DNA of 64,000 nucleotides from positions 62,001 to 126,000 of the forward strand of contig NZ_JACHIU010000001.1 in NCBI RefSeq assembly GCF_014207705.1, in the 5' to 3' direction. The DNA comes from Sphaerisporangium rubeum (GTDB taxonomy: Bacteria; Actinomycetota; Actinomycetes; Streptosporangiales; Streptosporangiaceae). The position numbers and the translations under genes were made by a program. Shown here piece by piece: positions 9,204 to 16,941 of this stretch. The notes below the pieces were generated by a model, which was not told where the DNA came from, did no database searches, and saw only the letters and a program-made list of their open reading frames with translations. Positions within the stretch are counted from its first letter, which is position 1; each line of letters opens with the position of its first letter.

Positions 9204-10553
9204 ATGAACCGATCGACGTACGCCGCGGGAACGTCGGGTTCCGTGGCGCGGGCCGCGGCGCCGTTCGTGCCCCTCGCGCTCCTCGCGACGACGGGAGCGC
9301 TGCTCGCGTATCTGTGGAAGTGGCCGTGCCGGTTCAACGGCGCGTGGAACGACGGTACGCAGCAGTTCCTGAACTTCTGTTACACCGACATCTATCCGCT
9401 GTGGTGGAACGAGAAGCTCGACCAGGGTCTGGCTCCCTATTTCGGCCACCCTGTGGAGTACCCGGTCGGCATCGGCGCTCTGATGTGGATGATCCAGCGC
9501 ATCGTCGGCGGGTTGAACGACCCTGGGGTGTGGTTCTACGACCTCACCGTGCTGCTGATGGCCGTGTCACTGGTCGTCGGGGTCGTGATCATGGCGAAGC
9601 TGGCGCTCCTGCAGCGCCGGCCGTGGGACGCCGCGTGGTACGCGCTCGCCCCCGCGCTGATCCTCACCGCGTTCATCAACTGGGACCTGCTGTGCGGCGT
9701 GCTCGCGCTCGGCGCCTTCCTCGCGTGGTCCCGGCAGAAACACTTCCTCGCCGGTGTGCTGCTCGGCCTCGCGGTGGCGACCAAGTTCTATCCCGTGGTC
9801 TTCCTCGGGCCGCTGTTCCTTCTCGCGCTGCGCACGAGGAAGTTCCCCGCCTTCCTGTACGCGGTCGGCGGCATGGTGATCACCTGGGTGGTGGTCAACC
9901 TGCCGTACATGCTGCTGGCCTTCCAGGGCTGGAAGAGGTTCTACGTCTTCAGCAGCGAGCGTGGCGCCGACTGGGGGTCGGTGTGGTTCTTCTTCCAGAG
10001 CAAGCAGTGGCCCTACCTCGGGGACTCGGCCAAGGTCGACACTCTCGGCATCGCGTCGTTCGGCCTGATGTGCGTGGCCATCGCGGTGCTCGCGCTCACC
10101 GCGCGCACCCGGCCCCGGCTCATGCAACTGTGTTTCCTGGTGCTGGCCGCGTTCATGATGACCAACAAGGTGTGGTCGCCGCAGTACGTGTTGTGGCTGG
10201 TGCCGTTCGCCGTGCTGGCCCGGCCCAACTGGAAGCCGCTCGTGCTGTGGCAGATCGCCGAGTGTGCGTACTTCTTCGCCATCTGGCTCTACCTGGTCCA
10301 CCTCCAGCCCGGCAATGAGATGCTCGGCATCGGCGACACCGCCTACTTCGCCACGGTGTGGGGCCGGGTGCTGGCCATCGCGATCCTGGCCGCGTTCGTG
10401 GTGCGCGACATCCTGTGGCCGGAGCACGACGTGATCCGGCAGGGTGGCGTGGACGACCCCATCGGCGGTGTCTTCGACGGCGCGCCTGACCATTTCGCGC
10501 TGCGGCTGGACCGTCCGGCGGCGCGCGACGAGGCTCCGGCGGCCCCCGCCTGA
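9204..10553 (+). CDS. GT87-like integral membrane glycosyltransferase
   Basis: 449-residue polytopic protein with about ten transmembrane segments, matching the GT87/DUF2029 family of polyprenyl-phosphate-mannose-dependent transferases. Seen: an extracytoplasmic loop after the first helix with CYTDIYPLW and FGHPVEYPVGIGALMW, then AVATKFYPVVFLGPLF and MTNKVWSPQYVLW, conserved in the family. It lies 60 bp downstream of the class A PBP gene on the same strand; this PBP-GT87 pairing recurs in actinobacteria and suggests a cell-envelope glycan role, sugar acceptor unknown. Start ATG 9204; GATGGGATGAGGTC upstream gives a modest ribosome site. Confidence 0.88.
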   Translation: MNRSTYAAGTSGSVARAAAPFVPLALLATTGALLAYLWKWPCRFNGAWNDGTQQFLNFCYTDIYPLWWNEKLDQGLAPYFGHPVEYPVGIGALMWMIQRIVGGLNDPGVWFYDLTVLLMAVSLVVGVVIMAKLALLQRRPWDAAWYALAPALILTAFINWDLLCGVLALGAFLAWSRQKHFLAGVLLGLAVATKFYPVVFLGPLFLLALRTRKFPAFLYAVGGMVITWVVVNLPYMLLAFQGWKRFYVFSSERGADWGSVWFFFQSKQWPYLGDSAKVDTLGIASFGLMCVAIAVLALTARTRPRLMQLCFLVLAAFMMTNKVWSPQYVLWLVPFAVLARPNWKPLVLWQIAECAYFFAIWLYLVHLQPGNEMLGIGDTAYFATVWGRVLAIAILAAFVVRDILWPEHDVIRQGGVDDPIGGVFDGAPDHFALRLDRPAARDEAPAAPA

Positions 10554-10582
10554 TCCGGCGGACGCGAAAGTTTCACGTTTGT

Positions 10583-10616
10583 CCCGGCCGTGCCGTCCTG
10601 CGTGGTGACGGCCGGG
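10583..10616 (+). terminator. Hairpin terminator after the GT87 gene
   Basis: Perfect 9-bp arms CCCGGCCGT/ACGGCCGGG with a 16-nt loop, 30 bp after the stop codon. No clear T-tract follows. Confidence 0.45.
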
Positions 10617-10693
10617 CTGATCAAGAATGTCCCGTCCCGTCAGTCGCCGTAAATCTGATCGAGAGTCCGGGATGACCGCCTATTCTCCTCTAC

Positions 10694-11827
10694 GTGCAGA
10701 CGTCCCCCCAGGAGACCGAGGCCGTAGCCGACGCGCGGCCTTCGGCCCGTGACACATACGCCGCCACGGTGGGACTGTGGACGCTGTCGCGGGCCGGTAT
10801 CGTCCTCACCGCGATCGTGTGGATCGGTGTGCTCGCGCAGGACAAGGACAGCTCGTTCCTGGAGCGGTGGCTGCACTGGGACGCCAAACTCCTGGTGGAC
10901 ATCGCGAAGTTCGGGTACGACGGCGACCCCGCGGCCCCGCCGGACGCGGGCCTGCCGGCCTTCTTCCCCGGCATGCCGCTGGCCCTGCGGCTGGTGCACT
11001 TGATCATCCCGGACTGGTCACTCGCGGGACTGCTGATCTCGTTCGTCGCGGGGGCCGTGGCCATGGTGGCCCTGGCGCGGCTCGGCGAGCTGGAGGGCCC
11101 GCCGGGAACCGGCCGGCTGGCCGTCGTGATGCTCCTGCTGTGCCCCACCGCGGTGTTCCTTTTCGCCGGGTACAGCGAGGCGCTGTTCCTCGGGTTCGCG
11201 ATCCCCGCGTGGCTGGCCGCGCGGCGCGGCAACTGGATGGCCGCGGGGCTGCTCGCCGCCGGAGCGTCGGGGGCCCGTATCACCGGTCTGTTCCTGGCGC
11301 TCGCCCTGATCGTCGAGTTCGTGATGCGCAGGCAGCCGGCGCGCAAGGCGCCGTGGCTGCTGGTGCCGTTCCTGCCGCTGGTGGCGTACTCGGCCTACCA
11401 GTACAGCCGTTCGGGTGACTGGCTCGCCTGGCAGCACGCGCAGCAGGCGGGCTGGGGCCGCGAGATGTCGTGGCCGTGGGAGTCGTTCTGGACGACGTGG
11501 CAGATGGCCTCCGGCGACGGGCAGTTCGCCTGGCCGTTCCGCATGGAGATCGCGGGAGCGCTGCTCGGGGTCGCGGCCCTCCTGTGGCTGCTGATCCGGC
11601 GGCGCTGGAGCGAGTTCCTGTACGTCGCATTGCAGCTCGGCGCGCTGGTGCTCTCGGCGTACTACCTGTCGATCCCCCGGTCGGCGCTGCTGTGGTGGCC
11701 GGTGTGGATCCTGCTCGCTCAGGCGGCGGTCAGGCGGAAGCCGGTGCTGTGGACGTACGCGCTGCTCGCGGGGCCGTTGATGGTGCTGAACGTGCTGACG
11801 TTCCTCAGCGGGGCCTGGGCCGGCTGA
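10694..11827 (+). CDS. PIG-V-like membrane mannosyltransferase
   Basis: 377-residue polytopic membrane protein resembling bacterial PIG-V-type mannosyltransferases. The first extracytoplasmic loop carries the acidic motif LHWDAKLLVDIAKFGY, then PAFFPGMPLALRL and LFAGYSEALFLGFAIPAWLAARRGNW, all typical of the family. About nine further hydrophobic helices follow. Lipid-linked mannose as donor is family inference. GTG 10694 is preceded by TATTCT at 10681-10686 with 7 nt between, so the transcript is probably leaderless. A hairpin separates it from the GT87 gene, so it has its own promoter. Ends 7 bp from the convergent nfo stop. Confidence 0.82.
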   Translation: MQTSPQETEAVADARPSARDTYAATVGLWTLSRAGIVLTAIVWIGVLAQDKDSSFLERWLHWDAKLLVDIAKFGYDGDPAAPPDAGLPAFFPGMPLALRLVHLIIPDWSLAGLLISFVAGAVAMVALARLGELEGPPGTGRLAVVMLLLCPTAVFLFAGYSEALFLGFAIPAWLAARRGNWMAAGLLAAGASGARITGLFLALALIVEFVMRRQPARKAPWLLVPFLPLVAYSAYQYSRSGDWLAWQHAQQAGWGREMSWPWESFWTTWQMASGDGQFAWPFRMEIAGALLGVAALLWLLIRRRWSEFLYVALQLGALVLSAYYLSIPRSALLWWPVWILLAQAAVRRKPVLWTYALLAGPLMVLNVLTFLSGAWAG

Positions 11828-11833
11828 CGCCAG

Positions 11834-12589
11834 TCACAGGTGCTCGCGCAGGAAGGCGATGTCGGCCGCCTGGCCGTCCGCCGGGGTCTCCACGACCACC
11901 GGCGCTCCGGCGGCGCGGCACACCGCGAGGATGAGCTCGGGGTCGATCGAGCCCTTGCCGAGGTTGGCGTGGCGGTCGGCGCCGGAGTCGAACGCGTCGC
12001 GTGAGTCGTTGCAGTGGACCAGGTCGATGCGGCCGGTGATGGCCTTCACCCGGTCCACCAGGCCGATCAGCTCCTCGCCGCCGGCGTGCGCGTGGCAGGT
12101 GTCCAGGCAGAAACCGACGTCGAAGCCGTCCAGAGCGTCCCACAGCCTGGCGATGCGCTCCAGGCGGCGCGCCATGGCGTTGTCGCCGCCCGCGGTGTTC
12201 TCGATCAGGACGGGGACGGGCTGCTCCAGCCGCTCGAACACCTTGCGCCAGTTGTCGAAGCCGGTCTGCGGGTCGTCGGTCTTGCCGACATGGCCGCCGT
12301 GCACGATCAGGCCCTTGGCGCCGATCGACGCCGCGGCCTGGAGCTGGGACGCGAGCAGCTTGCGGCTCGGGATGCGGATGCGGTTGTTGGCGGTCGCGAC
12401 GTTGATGACGTACGGCGCGTGGACGTAGACCTCGACGTCGGAGGCGCGCAACGCGTCGGCGCTCGCCGGGATCACCGGGCCCTTCCAGCCCTGCGGGTCG
12501 CCGAGGAAGAACTGGACCACCTCGGCGTCACGGGCCGCGGCGTGGGCCAGCGGGTCGTCCTGGTCGACGTGAGCTCCGATACGCACCAT
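11834..12589 (-). CDS. nfo: Deoxyribonuclease IV (AP endonuclease)
   Basis: 251-residue TIM-barrel, zinc-dependent endonuclease IV acting on abasic sites in base excision repair. Seen: [10 protein letters not shown] at the N-terminus, [28 protein letters not shown], the metal-ligand segment [12 protein letters not shown] and [23 protein letters not shown], all family signatures with His/Asp/Glu ligands in place. Somewhat short for the family (about 280), with the barrel complete. ATG 12589 is preceded by TAGGCT at 12597-12602, 7 nt upstream, pointing to a leaderless message. Divergent from the small membrane protein gene at 12689. Confidence 0.92.
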   Translation of the reverse strand: MVRIGAHVDQDDPLAHAAARDAEVVQFFLGDPQGWKGPVIPASADALRASDVEVYVHAPYVINVATANNRIRIPSRKLLASQLQAAASIGAKGLIVHGGHVGKTDDPQTGFDNWRKVFERLEQPVPVLIENTAGGDNAMARRLERIARLWDALDGFDVGFCLDTCHAHAGGEELIGLVDRVKAITGRIDLVHCNDSRDAFDSGADRHANLGKGSIDPELILAVCRAAGAPVVVETPADGQAADIAFLREHL

Positions 12590-12688
12590 GCGGTGCAGCC
12601 TAGCCGTTTCGGGGGGCGATGCAGGGGCAGTGGAGCGCCGCGTTGGTACGCCAAGAGACCCGCGTACCGTGACATATAGGAGACAAAA

Positions 12689-12874
12689 GTGGCCTACTAC
12701 CGCCGCGGGGTCAGTCTTTTAGGGCTGATCTACATCCTGATCGGCATTTACGTGGCTTGGGTTCACGACTACATCACCCCCGCTCTGCTCAGGCAGATCG
12801 CGCAGGCGCTTCTCGCGGTTTTCCTGTGGTTCCTGATCCTTCTCGGCGTCGACCTGCACATCGGTGGCAAATGA
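12689..12874 (+). CDS. Small two-helix membrane protein
   Basis: 61 residues with two hydrophobic helices (about 8-25, [15 protein letters not shown], and 38-56, [17 protein letters not shown]) separated by a short polar loop. GTG start with AGGAG upstream (TATAGGAGACAAAA), good support for a real gene. Similar small proteins are common hypothetical genes in actinobacteria; function unknown. Confidence 0.75.
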   Translation: MAYYRRGVSLLGLIYILIGIYVAWVHDYITPALLRQIAQALLAVFLWFLILLGVDLHIGGK

Positions 12875-12925
12875 CGGCGCTGCGGCTCCCCGGCGGGGCG
12901 TGTTCGACAGCGCCCCGCCTGTCAC

Positions 12926-13237
12926 CTAGAAGAGGAAGCCTCCGTGGTAGATGCCGAGAGCGGCTCCCACGAAGGACATGATGATGGCCACGATGTTGAC
13001 CGACCGTTCCTCGGTCGTGGCCGAGACGTACTGCGCGTAGAGCCCGATCGGGAAGCCGAGCACGCCGGCCCATGACGCGGCGGCGTGCGCCGGGGTGACG
13101 AGCCCGCAGACCAGGGCCACGAGGCCGAGACCGAGCGCGGTCAGGGTGAGTGCGTTCTCCAGCGGATGCCTGCGGCCGTCGGAGTTGAGGGTCAGCTTCG
13201 GGGTCTTGAGTCGCAGCGGGCCTATGGTGTGCGGCAT
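12926..13237 (-). CDS. Small membrane protein, unknown function
   Basis: 103 residues; a polar N-terminus (about 1-25) followed by three hydrophobic segments, the last ending [13 protein letters not shown]-type ribosome sites in GGGAGGAAGGAGG lie upstream of ATG 13237. The motif [21 protein letters not shown] suggests a conserved actinobacterial family, which I cannot name. Divergent from the rpsF operon, about 260 bp before rpsF. Confidence 0.72.
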   Translation of the reverse strand: MPHTIGPLRLKTPKLTLNSDGRRHPLENALTLTALGLGLVALVCGLVTPAHAAASWAGVLGFPIGLYAQYVSATTEERSVNIVAIIMSFVGAALGIYHGGFLF

Positions 13238-13350
13238 GCCGGCCGCCTCCTTCCTCCCTTTTGTCGTTCACTGTCTCTTCTCGGCATGACGTTCCCGGTT
13301 CGCTCTCGCCGTACGCACCTGAGCGTCGCCGGGTGGTGGCGGGTCGCTGG

Positions 13351-13499
13351 TAGACTCGTCCGAGCTACGTCGGCAAGTTGTGCGCGTGTCGTCACCGCGC
13401 GATCACCGCACCGCCTCCGAAGGCGGGGCGACGACGTCAGCGTCCTCCTGTCACGGCATGGTGTCGTGACCGCAGAGTCCAGAGGAGGTTGGAAGTCCT
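13351..13499 (+). promoter_or_regulatory. rpsF operon promoter and structured leader
   Basis: TAGACT at 13351-13356 is the best -10, giving a leader of about 135 nt. It holds two perfect stems: CCGCCT/AGGCGG (13411-13426, 4-nt loop) and GTCACG/CGTGAC (13450-13470), followed by the AGAGGAGG ribosome site. S6:S18-binding leaders are known to autoregulate rpsF operons in many bacteria; that this is one is inference. Confidence 0.4.
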
Positions 13500-13790
13500 A
13501 TGCGCCGTTACGAGCTCATGGTCATCCTCGACCCGTCCCTCGACGAGCGCACGGTCGCTCCCTCGCTCGACCAGTTCCTCACGGTGGTGCGCAACGACGG
13601 CGGCACCGTGGAGAAGGTCGACGTCTGGGGACGTCGCCGTCTCGCGTACGACATCATCAAGAAGTCCGAGGGCATCTACGCCGTCATCGACGTCACCGCC
13701 GCGCCGGCGACCGTCAAGGAGCTCGACCGTCAGCTCAACCTGAACGAAGGCATCCTGCGGACCAAGGTGCTGCGTCCCGACGTGCACTGA
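13500..13790 (+). CDS. rpsF: 30S ribosomal protein S6
   Basis: 96-residue ribosomal protein that binds S18 in the small subunit platform. Seen: [38 protein letters not shown] and the C-terminal [13 protein letters not shown], all S6 hallmarks. The strong AGAGGAGG site precedes ATG 13500. First gene of the conserved rpsF-ssb-rpsR-rplI operon. Confidence 0.98.
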   Translation: MRRYELMVILDPSLDERTVAPSLDQFLTVVRNDGGTVEKVDVWGRRRLAYDIIKKSEGIYAVIDVTAAPATVKELDRQLNLNEGILRTKVLRPDVH

Positions 13791-13891
13791 GCCGCGCCGC
13801 CGGTGCGGCCGAAGCCCGGTTTTTGTCGGACGATGGCCGTACTCTGGGCGCGATAGCAGCGCAGATTCACCCACGAAGGCGAGAGCGACCG

Positions 13892-14461
13892 ATGGCAGCA
13901 GGCGACACCACCCTTACCATCGTCGGCAACCTTGTCGACGACCCCGAGCTGCGTTTCACCCCTTCGGGGCAGGCCGTGGCCCGGTTCCGCATCGCGTCCA
14001 CTCCTCGGTTCATGGACCGCCAGACCAACGAGTGGAAGGACGGCGAGAGCCTCTTCCTGACCTGCAACGTCTGGCGCCAGGCGGCGGAGAACGTCGCCGA
14101 GAGCCTTCAGCGTGGCATGCGGGTCATCGTCCAGGGGCGGCTGCGCCAGCGGTCGTACGAGACCAAGGAAGGCGAGAAGCGCACCGTCTACGAGGTCGAG
14201 GTCGACGAGGTCGGCCCGTCCCTGCGTAACGCCACCTGCAAGGTCAACAAGACCTCGCGTCAGGGTGGCGGCGGCGGTGGCGGCGGCTTCGGCGGGTCCG
14301 ACGACCCGTGGGCCTCGGCCACGCCGGCGCCGTCCGGTGGCGGCTTCGGCGGCGGTGGCGGCGGCTACGGCGGCGGCTCGCAGGGTGGTGGCGGCTACAA
14401 CCAGGGTGGCGGCTTCGGCGGCTCCCAGGGTGGCGACCTCAGCGACGAACCGCCTTTCTGA
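13892..14461 (+). CDS. ssb: Single-stranded DNA-binding protein
   Basis: 189-residue SSB: N-terminal OB fold (about 1-115; [46 protein letters not shown]) that coats ssDNA in replication and repair; a long Gly-rich linker (about 120-178) with GGGFGG repeats; and the acidic C-terminal tip DLSDEPPF that recruits partner proteins (family knowledge). ATG 13892 is the natural start, giving the normal [10 protein letters not shown]-terminus; GAGAG lies upstream. The frame is open far upstream but that extension has no SSB similarity. The 101 bp after rpsF may contain a separate promoter. Confidence 0.97.
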   Translation: MAAGDTTLTIVGNLVDDPELRFTPSGQAVARFRIASTPRFMDRQTNEWKDGESLFLTCNVWRQAAENVAESLQRGMRVIVQGRLRQRSYETKEGEKRTVYEVEVDEVGPSLRNATCKVNKTSRQGGGGGGGGFGGSDDPWASATPAPSGGGFGGGGGGYGGGSQGGGGYNQGGGFGGSQGGDLSDEPPF

Positions 14462-14537
14462 TCCACGTTCCATCCACATCCAGTAACCGATATCGACCAT
14501 TCCCGCGTGAGCGGGGCTCTTCAGGAGGAGCACCACG

Positions 14538-14774
14538 ATGGCGAAGCCGGCACTGCGCAAGCCGAAGAAAAAGGTTTGCCTGTTCTGCCACGACAAGATC
14601 TCCTACGTCGACTACAAGGACACGGCGCTGCTGCGGAAGTTCATCTCCGACCGTGGCAAGATCCGTGCGCGCCGGGTGACGGGCAACTGCACCCAGCACC
14701 AGCGTGACGTGGCGACCGCGATCAAGAACGCTCGTGAGATGGCCCTGCTGCCGTACACGAGCACGGCGCGCTGA
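14538..14774 (+). CDS. rpsR: 30S ribosomal protein S18
   Basis: 78-residue S18 with the core [27 protein letters not shown]. Cysteines CLFC near the N-terminus and C in TGNC make this the zinc-binding (C+) form; many actinobacteria also carry a Cys-free paralogue under zinc control elsewhere. AGGAGGAGCACC precedes the ATG. Followed by rplI after 16 bp. Confidence 0.97.
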   Translation: MAKPALRKPKKKVCLFCHDKISYVDYKDTALLRKFISDRGKIRARRVTGNCTQHQRDVATAIKNAREMALLPYTSTAR

Positions 14775-14790
14775 CGGGAGGCCGGAAGAC

Positions 14791-15237
14791 ATGAAGCTCA
14801 TTCTGACCACCGAGGTCACGGGCCTCGGCGCCCCGGGTGATGTCGTCGAGGTCAAGGACGGCTACGGCCGTAACTACCTCATCCCCCGTGGGTACGCGCT
14901 GCTGTGGACCCGCGGCGGCGAGAAGCAGATCCAGTCGATCAAGAAGGCCCGCTCGGCCCGCGAGATCCGTGACCTGGACACCGCCAAGGAGGTCGCGGGT
15001 CGCCTCGGCAACCTGCGGGTGACGCTGCGCACCCGGGCCGGCGACTCCGGCCGGCTGTTCGGCTCGGTGACCACCGGCGACATCGCCGACGCGGTGAAGG
15101 CCGCGGGTGGCCCCTCGCTGGACCGCCGCCGCATCGAGATCAACAACGCGATCAAGAGCGTCGGCTCCCACCGGGTGTCCGTCCGCCTCCACCCGGAGGT
15201 CTCCGCCAGCCTCGACGTCGAGGTCCTCGGCTCCTGA
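14791..15237 (+). CDS. rplI: 50S ribosomal protein L9
   Basis: 148-residue L9 with the N-terminal domain MKLILTTEVTGLGAPGDVVEV and DGYGRNYLIPRGYA, a central helix (about 40-75) and the C-terminal domain with LFGSVTTGDIADAV. Start ATG 14791 with CGGGAGG upstream. Last gene of the operon; a hairpin terminator follows at 15277. Confidence 0.97.
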   Translation: MKLILTTEVTGLGAPGDVVEVKDGYGRNYLIPRGYALLWTRGGEKQIQSIKKARSAREIRDLDTAKEVAGRLGNLRVTLRTRAGDSGRLFGSVTTGDIADAVKAAGGPSLDRRRIEINNAIKSVGSHRVSVRLHPEVSASLDVEVLGS

Positions 15238-15276
15238 GCTCGGCTCTCGCCGTCCCGCGGTGAGAAACGCTCGGCC

Positions 15277-15313
15277 CGCGACCCCTTTCCGGCCCCGCCG
15301 GTGAGGGGTCGCG
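15277..15313. terminator. Hairpin terminator between rplI and the MATE gene
   Basis: Perfect 10-bp arms CGCGACCCCT/AGGGGTCGCG, 17-nt loop, between convergent genes; can serve both directions. Confidence 0.6.
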
Positions 15314-15326
15314 GCATGTCCGCCTC

Positions 15327-16637
15327 TCAAGCGCCGGTGACGAGCCAGGCGTGGCCGTTGGCCCTGAGGGACAGGGTGCACGCTCTGGCGGCCATCCACA
15401 GTGCCAGAGCGGCCCAAAGGGCCACGAGTCCGCCGCCGAGGTGGGTGACGAGGTAGGCGGCCGGCAGGTACACGACGGTGGTGGCGGCCGAGGCCCAGGC
15501 CAGGTAGCGGCGGTCACCCGCGCCGATGAGCACGCCGTCGAGCACGAACACCAGCCCGGCCAGAGGTTGCAGCAGCGCCACCAGCCACAACACCGAAACC
15601 AGGTGTTCGGCCACGGCGGGCTCCGCGCCGAACAGGTGCGGGATGACCGGTGCGAGCGGCAGGATGAGCAGGCCGAGCACCACGCCGTACCCGATACCCC
15701 AGATCACCATGGTGCGGGTCGCGGCCCTGGTGCGGCGCACGTCCCCCGCGCCGAGCGCGTGCCCGGTGATGGCCTGGCCGGCGATCGCGATGGCGTCGAG
15801 GGCGAACGCCGTCAGGGTCCAGATCTGGGTGGCGATGGCGTGCGCCGCGAGCGGTGCGTCACCCATGCGGGTGGCGGCGCCGGTGGCGACGAGCAGCACG
15901 ATCCGCATGCAGACGGTCCGGATCAGCAGCGCGATGCCGGCCGTCCCGCTGGCCCGGATCCCGGCGAGGTCGGGCCGTACCGGCACGCGGTGCCGTCGCG
16001 CGGCCCGGACCACGGTCGCGAGGTAGACGGCCGCTCCGGCGGTCTGCGCGAGCACCGTGCCCCAGGCCGACCCGGCGATGCCCCAGCCGAACCCGAGCAC
16101 GAAGACGGCGTTCAGCACGGCGTTCAGCGTGAAGGAGCCGATGGACACGGTCAGGGTCGTGACGGTGTCGCGCAACCCGCGCAGCACGCCGGTGCCGGCG
16201 AGGATGACGAGCATGGCGGGGGTGCCGATGAGGCTGATCCGCAGATAGGTGACGGCCTGACCGGCGACGTCCGGGGTGGCGCCGAACAGTTCGACCATCC
16301 ATGGAGCGAGCGGCCAGCACACCGCGATCAGGACGGCGCCGATGGTGATGGCCAGCCACAGGCCGTCCACACCTTGTTTCACGGCGCGTGGCAGGTCGCC
16401 GGCCCCCGCCTGGCGGGCCACCGCGGCCGTGGTGCCGTAGGCGAGGAAGACGCAGATGTTCACCAGGGTCGTGATCGCCGCGCCGGCGATGCCGAGCGCG
16501 CCGAGCGCGGTGGTGCCGAGACGGCCTACGATCGCGTAGTCGGCGAGGATGAACAGGGGTTCGGCGATCAGCGCGCCGAACGCGGGGACGGCGAGGCGGA
16601 GGATCTCTCGGCCGTCCGCACGCGATGTAAGGGCCAC
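15327..16637 (-). CDS. MATE family efflux transporter (DinF-like)
   Basis: About 436-residue transporter with twelve helices and the internal two-fold pattern of MATE proteins. Seen: REILRLAVPAFGALIAEPLFILADYAIVGRLGTTALGALGIA at the start of the first half and the matching LAAHAIATQIWTLTAFALDAIAIAGQAITG in the middle, both typical of the DinF branch. Probable Na+ or H+ antiport of organic cations (family knowledge). GTG 16637 is preferred over an upstream ATG because homology starts here; CAAAAT 6 nt upstream could be a leaderless -10. Inserted between rplI and dnaB, as also seen in Streptomyces. Confidence 0.88.
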   Translation of the reverse strand: MALTSRADGREILRLAVPAFGALIAEPLFILADYAIVGRLGTTALGALGIAGAAITTLVNICVFLAYGTTAAVARQAGAGDLPRAVKQGVDGLWLAITIGAVLIAVCWPLAPWMVELFGATPDVAGQAVTYLRISLIGTPAMLVILAGTGVLRGLRDTVTTLTVSIGSFTLNAVLNAVFVLGFGWGIAGSAWGTVLAQTAGAAVYLATVVRAARRHRVPVRPDLAGIRASGTAGIALLIRTVCMRIVLLVATGAATRMGDAPLAAHAIATQIWTLTAFALDAIAIAGQAITGHALGAGDVRRTRAATRTMVIWGIGYGVVLGLLILPLAPVIPHLFGAEPAVAEHLVSVLWLVALLQPLAGLVFVLDGVLIGAGDRRYLAWASAATTVVYLPAAYLVTHLGGGLVALWAALALWMAARACTLSLRANGHAWLVTGA

Positions 16638-16714
16638 TAGGTTATTTTGCCCCTTACGTCTGCGTGGTCCGCACCCGGGGTGGGCCATCGGCGGCGTGTC
16701 GGGCCGACTTTCTT

Positions 16715-16854
16715 TTCTCCACAGCCGGTGGATACGGTTTCCGCTGCTCAGTATGGGTTGTGCACAACGGCCTCTGAGTTATCCACAGAGTTGTCCCCAG
16801 CTCACCCACACCCTGAGGCGAGAAGTCCACACGTTATCCACAGCCTTGTCTACA
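16715..16854 (+). promoter_or_regulatory. Array of DnaA-box-like 9-mers upstream of dnaB
   Basis: The 304-bp gap between the MATE start and dnaB holds, in one orientation: TTCTCCACA (16715), TTGTGCACA (16758), TTATCCACA (16779), TTGTCCCCA (16791), TCACCCACA (16802), AAGTCCACA (16823), TTATCCACA (16834) and TTGTCTACA (16846). Two are perfect classical DnaA boxes, the rest have one to three changes. Start-to-start distances are 43, 21, 12, 11, 21, 11 and 12 bp, all near whole helical turns. Likely DnaA control of dnaB or a DnaA-titrating site; see findings. Confidence 0.6.
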
Positions 16855-16941
16855 GGACACGTTGCCGGTTCTCGCGGAAAGGGCCAAACTGTCACCCCGG
16901 CCACCTCGGGGGTGCCGGTGGGTTCAAGGAGGGGCGCCGGG

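Noticed and set aside
6468-9449. Long open frame (993 codons) on the minus strand across the PBP gene
   Set aside because: Arg/Val/Leu/Asp-rich shadow of a GC-rich gene; no domain, while the plus strand encodes a clear class A PBP.
16715-16854. Chromosomal origin (oriC)
   Set aside because: No dnaA, main dnaN or gyrB beside it, and too few boxes for an actinobacterial oriC; kept as a DnaA-responsive region.
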